DNA of 64,000 bases from Nakamurella lactea DSM 19367 (GCF_000426645.1 NZ_KE384549.1:471740-535739), one strand, 5' to 3'. Counted from the first letter of the stretch, positions 15,975-25,396 are shown. Program-made: numbers and translations. The notes: generated by a model from the sequence alone, not told the origin.

Positions 15975-16200
15975 GGCGGTGGTGGTGGGTGGGTGGTGGT
16001 CGGCGGGTTCGCGTTGACCGTTGCATCTGAGTGATCTTTGGTGATCAACATCAGGTTGCACCCTTTTCGGGGTTCCTTCTACCGCCTGGTGCGGTGTGGG
16101 TTCTGACCTCACTGCGCGCGGCCGTCCGTTTCCGTCGGGTCTTACGCGCACTCGCCAGGTCCTCGGTCGAGCCGTGAGGCCCGCCTTGGGTCTGGCCCGC
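15975..16200 (-). ncRNA. Probable TnpB guide (omega) RNA region
   Basis: In IS607 and IS605 elements the guide RNA derives from the tnpB 3' end and the element's right end. Here that is the minus strand from within tnpB to about 15975. The last 75 nt form a CCACC-rich stretch with a nearby GATC dyad. The guide would read into the MDR flank (below 15975). Placed by family rule, not by a recognised fold. Confidence 0.35.
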
Positions 16201-17742
16201 CGTCTTCCCCGCCACCGGGGGAACTGCTGACGTACGGGGTCGAGGCACCAACTGTGCCCCGACTGGCATGTCCGGCCAGTCGCGGAGGTTGTCGGAAGCG
16301 TTCAGGTCGCGGTCCACGACCAGCCCGGTCTCCAGGCACACCAGGTGCTTGTCGATCGGCCCTTTCACACTTTCCAGCCGGCATCCGGTGCCGTCGGGGA
16401 GGGTGTGCCCGTGGTGGAGTTGACTGCTGGGGAACCAGCGGTCGGCCACGGTCAGGGTGCTTCCGAACCGGGATGTCTTGTAGGTCAGCATCGGCCTGAT
16501 CATCCCGAGTGCGGCATCGGATACCGAGCGTCGGAATGCCCGCCGTCCCATGCTGCGTTTCATGGCGGCGATGTCGAGATCCTCGATCACGACTTCACCG
16601 AACCGCCGCGCCAGACTCGTGGCGAGTTGGTGGGCGGTCTCCCGGCGCAGGTACACGGCCCTGCGGTCCAAGCGGTGCAGCGTGGCTGTTGCTGCCCGAT
16701 GGCCGTGGGATCCGGGGATGCGCCGGGACATCTGTCGGCCCGCCTTGCGGCGGGCGGTGAGGGTGGCCCGCAACGGGGCCGGGTTCGCGTGTTCCTCGTG
16801 CACGGTCTCGCCGGTGGCGGGATCCAGGTAGGCCACGGTGGCAAGGGTTCGCAGCCCGAGGTCCACACCGGCGCGGACGCCTGGCATGACGGGGGTGCGG
16901 TGGTGCTCAGTCGGGGTGTGCAGTGCGTATCCGACGGACACGAACAACCGGCCCCACCGCTGGGTCAGGGTCATGTTCAACACCCGGGCACGGCCCGATG
17001 TCAGGTGCCGTTGGACCCGGCGGGTGTTCTCCTTCGACCGCAGACCACCGATGACGGGCAGCACGATGGTGCGCCGGTCGGCCTCCAGGCGCATCGCGCC
17101 GGTGGTGAACCTGACCCTGGACCGGTCCTTGCGGCGGGACTTGAACTCGGGGAACCCGACCTTCTTTCCCTTGCGGCGCCCGGCCTTTGACGAACCCCAG
17201 TTGTCCAGCGCCTGCACCAGATCGGTGATGCCAGAGGAGTAGCACTCTTTCGAGTTGGCTGCCCACCACGGTGCGACGGTGTCCTTCTCGGTGTTCCACC
17301 GTCTGCGCAGATCGGCCAAAGTCCACCGGGTCGAGGTATGTGTCTGGTCTTGCGTGCGGGCGTCCATGTCGTCCTTGACCGTGCCCAACGCCCAGTTGTA
17401 TGCCTTACGCCGGGCACCGAAATGCGACCGGATCAGTGATGCCCGTTCGGGGTCCTCCGGCCAGCACACCTCGAACTGTGCCCCGGTCACCGCCCACCCG
17501 GTCGGCACCCGCAACCCAGGATTCCCGGTGGCCAGGTAGGAGTCGGCGTCGCCGTCGAAGAGCAGGTACAACACCGTGACGGTGTCGATCGCCGAGCGCA
17601 CGGCCCCGAAGTCGGGGCCGATGTCCACCAGCACCGACGTGCCAGCGGTGCCGTCCTTGCGCGGCATCGCCGGGATCGGCACACCGCCGGTCGCGGCCAC
17701 GACAGCCCGCGCCTGTTTGCCGGTACGAAGTTTCACGATCAC
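16051..17742 (-). CDS. tnpB: IS607-type TnpB RNA-guided nuclease
   Basis: 563 residues. RuvC-like residues are D294 (GVDLGLRTLA), E387 (VVIEDLDI) and D478 (VDRDLNASDN). The usual CxxC...CxxC zinc ribbon between the last two is altered: the first pair lies in LHHGHT, and the second region has single Cys at 454 and 469. About 90 extra residues precede the usual TnpB N-terminal domain, and a long Arg/Lys-rich tail follows RuvC-III. The GTG at 17742 overlaps the tnpA stop by 4 nt and sets the start. TnpB cuts DNA matching its guide and helps retain the element. Confidence 0.9.
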   Translation of the reverse strand: MIVKLRTGKQARAVVAATGGVPIPAMPRKDGTAGTSVLVDIGPDFGAVRSAIDTVTVLYLLFDGDADSYLATGNPGLRVPTGWAVTGAQFEVCWPEDPERASLIRSHFGARRKAYNWALGTVKDDMDARTQDQTHTSTRWTLADLRRRWNTEKDTVAPWWAANSKECYSSGITDLVQALDNWGSSKAGRRKGKKVGFPEFKSRRKDRSRVRFTTGAMRLEADRRTIVLPVIGGLRSKENTRRVQRHLTSGRARVLNMTLTQRWGRLFVSVGYALHTPTEHHRTPVMPGVRAGVDLGLRTLATVAYLDPATGETVHEEHANPAPLRATLTARRKAGRQMSRRIPGSHGHRAATATLHRLDRRAVYLRRETAHQLATSLARRFGEVVIEDLDIAAMKRSMGRRAFRRSVSDAALGMIRPMLTYKTSRFGSTLTVADRWFPSSQLHHGHTLPDGTGCRLESVKGPIDKHLVCLETGLVVDRDLNASDNLRDWPDMPVGAQLVPRPRTSAVPPVAGKTAGQTQGGPHGSTEDLASARKTRRKRTAARSEVRTHTAPGGRRNPEKGAT

Positions 17743-18326
17743 GACTGGTCGCCGCCGGGATCTGCGACCGCGGCAGCCAGCTTCGCCGCCCGGTCCGCCG
17801 CCGCCGGCTTGCCATACAACCGGGCACACATCGAGGTCAGGATCTCGGTCATGTCCCGCACCAGATCGTCATCAACCTCGGCCGGGTCCATCACCACCAA
17901 CTCACGCCCCTGAGCTGCCAGCGCGGCTTCCACATACTCGGCGCCGAACCGGCAGAACCGGTCGCGGTGCTCCACCACAATCCGGGACACCTGCGGATCA
18001 CGCAGCAGGGAAAGAAACCTGCGACGGTGACCATTCAAAGCGGACCCGACCTCGGTGACCACCCGGTCGACGGCGATCTCCTGCCCCGTGGCCCACTCGG
18101 TCACCCGGGCCACCTGACGACCCAGGTCCGGCCGCTGATCCGACGACGACACCCGCGCGTACACCACCGTCAACCGCCGCTCGGCGGCCTCCGGCTCATC
18201 CGGGGTGTCGACCAAGATCAGCCCACCGACCTTGCGGGCAGGCACCGGCAGCTTCCCATCACGGAACCACCGGTAGGCGGTCACACGGGCAATGCCCTGC
18301 GACTCTGCCCACTCAGCCAGGTTCAT
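17739..18326 (-). CDS. tnpA: IS607 transposase TnpA (serine recombinase)
   Basis: 195 residues. A MerR-like helix-turn-helix at the N-terminus (NLAEWAESQGIARVTAYRWF, GKLPVPARKVGG) precedes the serine resolvase domain. Its motif VVYARVSSSDQRPDLGRQ holds the nucleophile, and VEHRDRFCRFG follows. This N-terminal DNA-binding order is specific to IS607. ATG 18326 fits the family start; an upstream in-frame ATG at 18347 lies in the element's left end. It catalyses insertion at GG-containing sites through a circular intermediate. Confidence 0.92.
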   Translation of the reverse strand: MNLAEWAESQGIARVTAYRWFRDGKLPVPARKVGGLILVDTPDEPEAAERRLTVVYARVSSSDQRPDLGRQVARVTEWATGQEIAVDRVVTEVGSALNGHRRRFLSLLRDPQVSRIVVEHRDRFCRFGAEYVEAALAAQGRELVVMDPAEVDDDLVRDMTEILTSMCARLYGKPAAADRAAKLAAAVADPGGDQS

Positions 18327-18668
18327 ACGACCAGCATAGTACGTCATAGCTGTCTAAAGCACGTCTGCCGTGCAGCAGTTTGCGACCCTGGCGGTTCGGC
18401 GCGGACTCCGGGTCACCGGGCTTGCCAGGGCGTCGGACGCGGAGTTCGTCAGCGGAGCCGGCGCAACGCCGATCGCCGCCCCGCCGATCGGGCACGACTT
18501 CGACGGGGTGCTGGATGCCGCGACGTTGGTTGGACTGGCCCTGGCCGCCGTCCGCGACGGCGGCCGGTACGTCGGCGTACGTGCTGCGGCCGTGACGGTC
18601 GGCCCCGGCACCGGCGGGCATGCGGTGCCGGGCCGCGGGCGGCGCCCGACGGGCCTAATCTCCCAGGG

Positions 18669-19718
18669 GTGACGGACGATCTGCGCACCCGGTTCGATAC
18701 CGCTGTCCAAGGGCTGACGCCGGGCTACTTCGCGTTGGTGATGGCCGTCGGCATCCTGTCGGTCGGGATGGAGCTGGAGGGCTTCACCGTCCTGTCGATG
18801 GTGCTGTTCGTCGGCTGTGCCGCCGGGTTCGTGGTGCTGGGCTCACTGAGCCTGTTGCGGCTCGTCCGGTATCGGCACGCGATGGCCGAGGACTTCCTGG
18901 ATCCGGCTCGGGCCTTCGGCTTCTTCACCTACGTCGCCGGCACCAACGTGCTGGGGGTGCGGATGTTCATGGCCGGCTACCACACGGTGACGGCGGTGCT
19001 GCTGGTGCTGACCAGTCTGGCCTGGCTGGTCCTGGGCTACGTGGTCCCGTGGACGGCCGTACTCGGTAAGTCCGCCCGACCTGTATTGGCCAACGCCAAC
19101 GGCACCTGGTTCATCTGGGTGGTGGCCAGCCAGTCGGTGGCGGTGGTCGCGGCGACCCTGGAACCGGTGGCCGGGCCGGCCCGCGACGGGCTGGCGGTGC
19201 TCGCGGTGATCTGCTGGTCGGTCGGAGTGTTCCTGTACGCGGCGGCCGGGGTGTTCGTCGCGGCCAGGATGCTGCTGTACGAGCTGCGGCCGGTGGACCT
19301 GAACCCGCCCTACTGGGTGGCGATGGGCGCCTGCGCGATCACCGTCTTGGCCGGCGCCCGGATCGTCGAGATGGCGGCCGCGCCGATGGTCGACGTGACC
19401 CGCGGCCTGGTGGCCGGTGCGTCGGTGATGTTCTGGGCGTTCGCCAGCTGGCTGATCCCGGTGCTGTTCATGGTCGGCTGGTGGCGACACCGCACCCACC
19501 GGGTGCCGCTGCGGTACGAGGCGACGCTGTGGAGCATGGTGTTCCCGCTGGGCATGTACGCGGTGGCCGGCATCTACCTCGGCAGGGCCGATTCGCTGCC
19601 GCTGGTCAGGTGGATCGGCCGGGTCGAACTGTGGCTGGCGTTCGCGGTCTGTCTGGTGGTGTTCGTCGCGATGTGCCGGCACCTGGTCCGAACCGTGTTC
19701 CGGGCGCGGTCAGGGTGA
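18669..19718 (+). CDS. TDT-family (tellurite-resistance/C4-dicarboxylate, SLAC1-like) transporter
   Basis: 349 residues with about ten transmembrane helices. The start LTPGYFALVMAVGILSVGME and TYVAGTNVLGVRMF match the TDT family, which includes TehA, MAE1 and plant SLAC1 anion channels. Later helices include YWVAMGACAITVLAGARI and WSMVFPLGMYAVAGIY. Substrate not deducible. The GTG start lies 7 nt after TAATCT, so it is probably leaderless; the longer open frame upstream is the antisense side of the IS. It converges with the next gene, overlapping by 9 nt. Confidence 0.88.
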   Translation: MTDDLRTRFDTAVQGLTPGYFALVMAVGILSVGMELEGFTVLSMVLFVGCAAGFVVLGSLSLLRLVRYRHAMAEDFLDPARAFGFFTYVAGTNVLGVRMFMAGYHTVTAVLLVLTSLAWLVLGYVVPWTAVLGKSARPVLANANGTWFIWVVASQSVAVVAATLEPVAGPARDGLAVLAVICWSVGVFLYAAAGVFVAARMLLYELRPVDLNPPYWVAMGACAITVLAGARIVEMAAAPMVDVTRGLVAGASVMFWAFASWLIPVLFMVGWWRHRTHRVPLRYEATLWSMVFPLGMYAVAGIYLGRADSLPLVRWIGRVELWLAFAVCLVVFVAMCRHLVRTVFRARSG

Positions 19719-20303
19719 GTCGATCGGCCGGCCGACCGTCAGCGCTGCGGTTGTCGATTCGCTGAGCCGGCCGGCGAACGCGGCGTCGGCCAGCGTTCCG
19801 GTGGCATCGAGCACGGTGCTGAAGAAGCACCGTGCGGCGGCCGCCAGCACCACGTCGAGGATCTCCGGATCGGCGAGCCCGAGCCCGCGCAGATCGTCGA
19901 AATCCGTTTCGGTGATACCGGTTGCGTCATCGGTCACCTTCTCGGCCAGGGCCACGACGGCCCGATCGAGCGGGGTCAGCCCGGCCGCGACCGGGTCGGC
20001 CATCAGGTCGCGCACCGCCGGTTCGCCGACGTGCTGCTCGGCCAGGATGGCGCCGTGCGCTAGCGCGCAGTAGCTCGATCGCAACCGCCGGGCGGCGGCC
20101 ACGGTGGCCAGCTCGTAGCGCCGCGGATCCATCGTCGCCTTGATCGCGCCGTTCAGCTGTTGCCAGCCGGCATACACGGCCGGCCGCGGCGAGAAGGTCC
20201 GGGTGAAGTTCGCGACGTAACCGAAATGCTGCCGGTCGGCGTCGTACATCCGGGCGACGTCGGTGTCGGCGGCGTTCTCGTCGACGGTCTGCAGGTATGT
20301 CAC
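19710..20303 (-). CDS. Carboxymuconolactone-decarboxylase-fold (AhpD-like) protein
   Basis: 197 residues. RPAVYAGWQQLNGAI and RRYELATVAAARRLRSSYCA with LAHG give the CMD helix with one Cys and the CxxxH spacing. The first Cys of the AhpD CxxC is missing, as in peroxidase-related CMD members. GAAGGAG lies 4 nt before the GTG start. Role unknown; perhaps a gamma-carboxymuconolactone or hydroperoxide-related enzyme. Confidence 0.8.
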   Translation of the reverse strand: MTYLQTVDENAADTDVARMYDADRQHFGYVANFTRTFSPRPAVYAGWQQLNGAIKATMDPRRYELATVAAARRLRSSYCALAHGAILAEQHVGEPAVRDLMADPVAAGLTPLDRAVVALAEKVTDDATGITETDFDDLRGLGLADPEILDVVLAAAARCFFSTVLDATGTLADAAFAGRLSESTTAALTVGRPIDSP

Positions 20304-20375
20304 GGTGCTCCTTCGGTCCGGATCCCCGCAGAACAGAGTCCGCCGGGCCGGCGACGGATACCCCGGGACCGACGA

Positions 20376-20412
20376 ACGGGCGGCGCCACCCGCGTGGGGT
20401 GACGCCGCCCGT
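20376..20412 (-). terminator. Two-part hairpin ending the S8 protease gene
   Basis: ACGGGCGGCG (20376-20385) pairs with CGCCGCCCGT (20403-20412), and inner CACCC pairs with GGGTG around a 5-nt loop. It sits about 40 nt downstream of the protease stop on the minus strand. Confidence 0.75.
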
Positions 20413-20452
20413 CAGGTCCGGATCTCCGGCGCCGAGAATCAGCGCCGGGGGA

Positions 20453-23400
20453 TCAGCGCAGGCCGAAGGCCTTGATGATTTCCTGGTGCACGGTGTTGCC
20501 GGCGTTGTCGGCGGCGGACGCCCGGATCGACACGGAGGTGGCCCCGGACTTCGGGTACCTGACCGTCGCCGACCAGTGGTTGCCGGAGCGGTGCAGCGAT
20601 GCCCGCTGCCAGCTGGCGCCGCCGTCGTAGGACAGCTCCAGCGTCGCGGACCGGACCTTGCTACCGATCCCGACCGCGTCCGGCTGTTGCCAGGTCGAGA
20701 GCCCGATGGTGGCCCGGCTGCCGGCCTTGGCGTAGCCGCCCAGGTCCACAGCGACGTCATAATTCAGCTGCAGCAGGGGCAACAGAACCTTGACGGTCGG
20801 GTCGCTCGGGGTCTGCGAATCGAACGTCCACTCGCTGTGGGTGCTTGACGACCACGCAGACAGCTCGGCCGGACGGGTGGTGTCCTGCTCGAACCGGTAG
20901 GTGGCGGGCCCGTCGACGTGCGGTACTTCGTCCTGGATGGCCTGGAACGGGGATTCCTTGATCAGCTCCCCGTTCTGGAACAGCCGGGAGACCACCGTGT
21001 CTCCGCCGGCACCCGTCACTCCCGGGCCGCCGGCCGTCGGGACGTTGACCTGCATGACGTCGCCGCCCCGGAACGGTCCCCAGTAACCCGGCCCGAGCAC
21101 CGGCCGGGTGATCGGTGCGAACCAGTCGAGCGAGGTGCGCTCACGCGGCCGGTAGTCGACCTGATCGAAGCGCTGCTCCCAGCCGTTCAGGTCCACAACG
21201 TCCTGGTACCAGGCGTTCCCGGGTTCGGTGGACACGTAGTCGACACGGTTGCGACCCAGTCCCTGTGGGGTGAAGAAGCCCAGGCACGGCGGCCACTGGT
21301 AGCTGCGGCAGTCGTAGCGGTTCTCGAAGGCCAGGCCGTCGGTCTTGCCGATGAATCGTTCGGAGACGGTGGCCAGCTCGCGGGCCGCCGGCTTCCAGGA
21401 CAGGTTCGCCGGGATCCCGTTCGGGTAGCTCTTGCTCAGGTCGTACAGGTACGGACTGAACTCGATGGCGGTGCCCCGCAAGGTGATCCGCTTCCGCTGC
21501 GCCGCCTTGACCAGCCTGGCTCCCTGGGCAGCGGTCAGCGAGACCACCGGCAGGTCGGTGAAGGTGTAGTCCACGAACTTGCCGGGCCGATCATTGACCA
21601 CGACCAGTAGGGCGGCCCCGGCGTGCTCCGCCGCGGCGACGGCATCGCTGGTACTGACCGCGTCGCTGCGGGTGATCACCGCCGCGGCGCCCTTGGCCCA
21701 GACGCCGACATAGTCGTCGGGAGTCCCGCTGCCGGCCACCGCCACCGGCAGGTTCAACTTGCCGTCCAGGTGGCGGGAACCGGTGTAGTACAACGGATCC
21801 AACTTCCCGACGCCGCCGGTCGCCGAGACCTGCAGCGGCGGAGCGGTGAGGCGGTAGCGGACGGCGAAGTCGTACTGGCCGCCGGCCACCGCCCCGGTCG
21901 GGGCGGCGAACAGATCATCGACCTCCGGCCCGGGCTGGTAGGTCGAGGCGTACGTCCGGTACTCGGAGTCCAGCCCGGAGTCGTGGAAGAACTGCAGCCG
22001 CCGACCCGTTGCCACCGTTCCGGCCTTCGGGGTCGCCACCGAGATCTTCGTGGCCTTGCGGGCATCGAGCACCAGATCGGTGTCGGCGCCGATCACCAGG
22101 TGCGGGTTGCCGAGCAGGGCGATTCCGGCGGAATCAGGTCCGTCGGTGCCGGCGACGGGCAACCAGCTGGTGACGTTGTAGATGCCCGGCTGGACCCGTT
22201 GAACCTGAGCCTTGCCGGTGGCCGGGTCGACCGGAACCAGGGTGGCGCTCCAGTCGCCGAACCGATAGAGCTCGACGAAACCGCCGGCGGGCTTGCCGTT
22301 CCGTCCGACTGCGGACAGGTCGAGGTCGTACCGCTCGTCCTCCTTGGCCAGCGCGACCGCGGTGTGCGCCGCGACCTTGCCGGTGGCGTCGGTCGCGTTG
22401 ATCTCGCCGGTGAACTGACCGGTTCCGCTGGCGTCGTCGGCATCGGCCGTGACGCTGACTTCTGCGGTGCCGTTGGCCGGGACCGTGACCGTGTCGGCCG
22501 ACAGCGTGAACAGACCGGTGAGGGCCGCGCCGTCCGGGCCGGCGGCGTCCGCTGACAGCGACAGCGTGACCGGGGCGTCGCCGGTGTTGGTGTAGGTGAC
22601 GGTCTTCGTCACCGGATCGTCGCCGTCGTGCGGCCAGGTGTAGTACCCGAAGAAGTCCGAGCCGGTGGCCCGCAGGTTGTCGATGGCATCAGGGATCCAC
22701 AGCCGGCCGCTGCCCACCTGGTAGGGAGTGGTGCCGGCTAGTTCGGTGCTGCCGGACATCAGCGCGTCCTTGACCTGCGAGGCGGTCCAGTCCGGGTGGG
22801 CCTGCAGCACAATCGCGGCGGCGCCGGCGACGTGCGGGGTGGCCATCGAGGTGCCGCTCATGGTGGTGTACATGCCCTCGCCGTAGGAGTCCTTCGACCG
22901 CGCTGCGGTGATGTCGACGCCGGGCGCCGACAGGTCGGGCTTCATCCCGCTGTCGCCGCCGCGCGGTCCCATGCTGGAGAAGTCGGCCCGGACGTCGTTG
23001 TCGTCGACGGCGCCGATGGTCAGCGCCTCGTCGGCGGTCCCCGGGCTGCTGACGGTGCCCTCGCCGTAGGCGTTTCCGGCCGCGATCACGAACAGCGCGC
23101 CGGTCTGTTCGCTGATCCGGTCGACCGCCTGGGCCATCGGGTCGTCCTTGGTGGTCATCGTCGGATCGCCGAGGCTCATCGAGACCACCTTGGCCTTGGA
23201 CGCGGCCCACTCCATGCCGGCGATGATCCAGGAGTCCTGGCCGTAGCCGTCATCGCCGAGCACCTTGCCGACCAACAGCTTCGCGCCGGGGGCGACTCCC
23301 TTGTACAGCCCGTCGGAGGCGGCGCCGGTGCCGGCGATGGTGGAGGCGACGTGGGTGCCGTGGCCGACGACGTCGGTCATCGACTCGCCGGGGACGAACG

Positions 23401-24244
23401 ACTGGGTGTCGGCAATCTGGCCCGCCAGGTCGGGATGCGAGGTGTCGATCCCGGTGTCGAGCACGGCGACCGTCGTTCCGGTGCCGGTGTAGCCCGCCGC
23501 CCAGGCCTGCGGCCCTCCCACCTGCGGAACGCTGACGTCCAGGGTCGACTTCGCCTTGCCGTCGAGCCAGATCTTGCCGATGTTGTCGGCGAGAGCGGTC
23601 GGCGCCGCCTTCGGGTCGGGGCTGGGAGCGACAGACGACCAGAATGCCGCCATGTCGGCGTTCTTCGCCTGCAGCGCGGAGGCGTTGATGCTGGGGAGGT
23701 CTCGCTTCTTGGTGGCGCCGGCCGGCACCCGCTTCACGCTGCGCGCCGCCGCTGAGCCGCGGTAACTCGCGATCACCGGAAGTGCGCCGGTCTGGTCGTC
23801 GGTGTACCCGTTGCTCACCAATTTGGTGACGTTGAACAGCTCGCGATCCAGCTTGTTCGCGGCCAGCAGCGGCCGCGCGGAATCGGGGATGACGTACAGG
23901 CTCTTACCGATGTTCTGGGTCTGCACGCCGCCGGACCCGGCCGATTGCACGGTCGCGGCGGTTCGGCCGTCCGGCGTCGTGCTGACCGAGACGACGTCGC
24001 CGGTGATCAGGGTGACCGAGTGCGTGGTCCCGGTGTCGGCGGCGGTGGCCGCGGCCGGCGTGACGGTCGTCGGGGTGTCGGGTGCGGCTTTCGCGGCGCC
24101 GGCCGGGCTGCCGGCCGAGGTGGCCCGGGCTGCGCCGGTCCGATCCGTGAGCGCCGGAACGGCGTTGGCCATCGTCGGGGCGATGGTCGCGGCCAGCGCC
24201 ACCACCGTCCCGATCGTCAGTCCGCGGAGCGATCTCGAGGTCAT
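20453..24244 (-). CDS. Secreted subtilisin-like S8 serine protease with PA insert
   Basis: 1,263 residues. Sec signal peptide (1 to about 28, ending TMANA), an I9-like propeptide region, then the S8 domain. Catalytic residues are D263 (AVLDTGIDTSHPDL), H295 (GHGTHVAS), oxyanion N391 (AAGNAYG) and S466 (SGTSMATPHVAG). Beta-sandwich and protease-associated segments (VVVNDRPG, LPVVSLTAAQGARLV) follow. AGGAGGT lies 8 nt before the ATG. It is an exported degradative protease. It is divergent from a TrmB/LuxR-like regulator, which probably controls it through the 143-bp shared gap. Confidence 0.93.
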   Translation of the reverse strand: MTSRSLRGLTIGTVVALAATIAPTMANAVPALTDRTGAARATSAGSPAGAAKAAPDTPTTVTPAAATAADTGTTHSVTLITGDVVSVSTTPDGRTAATVQSAGSGGVQTQNIGKSLYVIPDSARPLLAANKLDRELFNVTKLVSNGYTDDQTGALPVIASYRGSAAARSVKRVPAGATKKRDLPSINASALQAKNADMAAFWSSVAPSPDPKAAPTALADNIGKIWLDGKAKSTLDVSVPQVGGPQAWAAGYTGTGTTVAVLDTGIDTSHPDLAGQIADTQSFVPGESMTDVVGHGTHVASTIAGTGAASDGLYKGVAPGAKLLVGKVLGDDGYGQDSWIIAGMEWAASKAKVVSMSLGDPTMTTKDDPMAQAVDRISEQTGALFVIAAGNAYGEGTVSSPGTADEALTIGAVDDNDVRADFSSMGPRGGDSGMKPDLSAPGVDITAARSKDSYGEGMYTTMSGTSMATPHVAGAAAIVLQAHPDWTASQVKDALMSGSTELAGTTPYQVGSGRLWIPDAIDNLRATGSDFFGYYTWPHDGDDPVTKTVTYTNTGDAPVTLSLSADAAGPDGAALTGLFTLSADTVTVPANGTAEVSVTADADDASGTGQFTGEINATDATGKVAAHTAVALAKEDERYDLDLSAVGRNGKPAGGFVELYRFGDWSATLVPVDPATGKAQVQRVQPGIYNVTSWLPVAGTDGPDSAGIALLGNPHLVIGADTDLVLDARKATKISVATPKAGTVATGRRLQFFHDSGLDSEYRTYASTYQPGPEVDDLFAAPTGAVAGGQYDFAVRYRLTAPPLQVSATGGVGKLDPLYYTGSRHLDGKLNLPVAVAGSGTPDDYVGVWAKGAAAVITRSDAVSTSDAVAAAEHAGAALLVVVNDRPGKFVDYTFTDLPVVSLTAAQGARLVKAAQRKRITLRGTAIEFSPYLYDLSKSYPNGIPANLSWKPAARELATVSERFIGKTDGLAFENRYDCRSYQWPPCLGFFTPQGLGRNRVDYVSTEPGNAWYQDVVDLNGWEQRFDQVDYRPRERTSLDWFAPITRPVLGPGYWGPFRGGDVMQVNVPTAGGPGVTGAGGDTVVSRLFQNGELIKESPFQAIQDEVPHVDGPATYRFEQDTTRPAELSAWSSSTHSEWTFDSQTPSDPTVKVLLPLLQLNYDVAVDLGGYAKAGSRATIGLSTWQQPDAVGIGSKVRSATLELSYDGGASWQRASLHRSGNHWSATVRYPKSGATSVSIRASAADNAGNTVHQEIIKAFGLR

Positions 24245-24387
24245 CGTGAAGTACCTCCTGCTGGGGTGGTTGACCAGCAGATGATGGCAGCGCAAACCAG
24301 CCAGCAACAAGAATCCTCCGTTGGCGGGTTTACGACCTGGCACATCCTCGCCATAGACTCGGTCCACCCTGCTGACGGAGGAATGCC

Positions 24388-25368
24388 ATGCTGCACGACG
24401 TGTTGGGACTGACGTCGGACCAGGCTGCGGCCTACCGCGAGCTGGTGGCCGTGCCGTCCGCGTCGGCCGAGGAACTGGCGGCCCGGCTGCAGCGCACGGC
24501 GGTCGAGACCGCGGGCGTGCTGACCGTGCTGGAGAAGGCCGGGCTTGCGGCCAGGAGCAGCGGCGACCGGGGCCGGTTCGTGGCCGCCCCGCCGGCCATC
24601 GCGATGGGTGCGCTGTTGGTCAAGCGGCAGAACGAGATGAGGCTGGCCGAGCTGGAACTCGGCGCGCTCGAGGACACCTATCGGATGTCGGCGGCGGGTC
24701 GCGGCGCCGCCGATGTGGTCGACGTGGTGTACGGCGCCGAGGCGGTCGGCCGACGCTTCGAAATGCTGCAGCTGGGCGCCAGACGCGAGGTGATGGCGTT
24801 CGTCAAGCCCCCGACCATCGCGGTGCCCGCCGACGAGAACACGGCCGAGGACCAGGCGGTCGCCCGGGGCGTGGCCTACCGGGTGGTGACCGAACGGCGG
24901 ACGCTCGACGATCCGGCCTATCTGGCGGCGACCGAGCGGGCCATCGAGGACGGCGAGCAGGTGCGGATCACCGAGAACCTGCCGCAGAAGCTGGTGATCA
25001 TCGATCGGGCGGCGGCGTTCCTGCCGATGGCGTCAGCGGCCGGCCCGACCGGCATCGGCGCCCTGGTGGTACGGGAGAGCGGCCTGCTGGACGCGCTGCT
25101 GGCGCTGTTCGAAACGATCTGGGACCGGTCGATTCCGGTGACGGTCAAGGCCGGCGCCGTCGGCGAATCGGCGGGCGGGACGATCGACGAGCTCGACGCC
25201 AAGATCGTCCGACTGCTGCTGGCCGGATTCACCGACGTGGCCGTGTCCAAGTCGGTGGGCACCTCGCTGCGTTCGGTGCAGCGCCGGGTGCACCGGCTGA
25301 TGGAGGTGGCCGGGGTGCAGACCCGGATGCAACTGGGGTGGCAGGCGAAAGCCCAGGGTTGGGCCTGA
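24388..25368 (+). CDS. TrmB-like N-terminal / LuxR-like C-terminal regulator
   Basis: 326 residues. N-terminal winged helix (LGLTSDQAAAYRELV, ASAEELAARLQRTAVETAGV) of the TrmB type, a central sensor region, and a C-terminal helix-turn-helix (IVRLLLAGFTDVAVSKSVGT, SVQRRVHRLMEVAGV). This two-headed architecture is widespread in actinobacteria beside secreted proteases. GGAGG is 5 nt from the ATG. It is divergent from the S8 protease gene, so control of that gene is inferred. Confidence 0.82.
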   Translation: MLHDVLGLTSDQAAAYRELVAVPSASAEELAARLQRTAVETAGVLTVLEKAGLAARSSGDRGRFVAAPPAIAMGALLVKRQNEMRLAELELGALEDTYRMSAAGRGAADVVDVVYGAEAVGRRFEMLQLGARREVMAFVKPPTIAVPADENTAEDQAVARGVAYRVVTERRTLDDPAYLAATERAIEDGEQVRITENLPQKLVIIDRAAAFLPMASAAGPTGIGALVVRESGLLDALLALFETIWDRSIPVTVKAGAVGESAGGTIDELDAKIVRLLLAGFTDVAVSKSVGTSLRSVQRRVHRLMEVAGVQTRMQLGWQAKAQGWA

Positions 25369-25396
25369 GTCCGCCGGTCCTGGCCGCTCGGAGGGA

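Larger units (their letters stand above)
15975..18368 (-). mobile_element. IS607-type insertion sequence
   Basis: About 2.4 kb, carrying a serine-recombinase TnpA and a TnpB in overlapping order on the minus strand, the hallmark of IS607. No terminal inverted repeats or target duplication are seen, as expected for the family. Ends are placed by joining the two halves of the interrupted MDR gene: the right flank resumes at 18369-18370 next to a GG on the minus strand, and the left flank ends in the G-run at 15971-15976. Boundaries are good to a few bases. Confidence 0.88.
15878..18605 (+). pseudogene. MDR (zinc-type alcohol dehydrogenase/quinone reductase) gene split by an IS607-type element
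   Basis: Left piece (15878 to about 15974) encodes AATVPLNALTADQAL and LLDLPTGARLLVTGAGG. The right piece (from 18370) resumes with VQQFATLAVRRGLRVTGLA and continues through FDGVLDAATLVGLALAAV to DGGRYVGVR. Together they read as the Rossmann half of an MDR oxidoreductase, with the element inserted inside the nucleotide-binding glycine motif. The roughly 90-residue N-terminal domain is absent upstream and the C-terminal catalytic part is lost after about 18605. The gene was therefore damaged beyond the insertion alone. Confidence 0.8.

Noticed and set aside
15755-16051. Minus-strand frame starting at the tnpB stop
   Set aside because: It covers the element's end and the MDR remnant; Pro/His repeats come from the CCACC tract. 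Not a gene.
15975-18368. Possible prophage or integrative element around the recombinase
   Set aside because: The serine recombinase has the IS607 N-terminal HTH and pairs with TnpB; no phage structural genes or att repeats.
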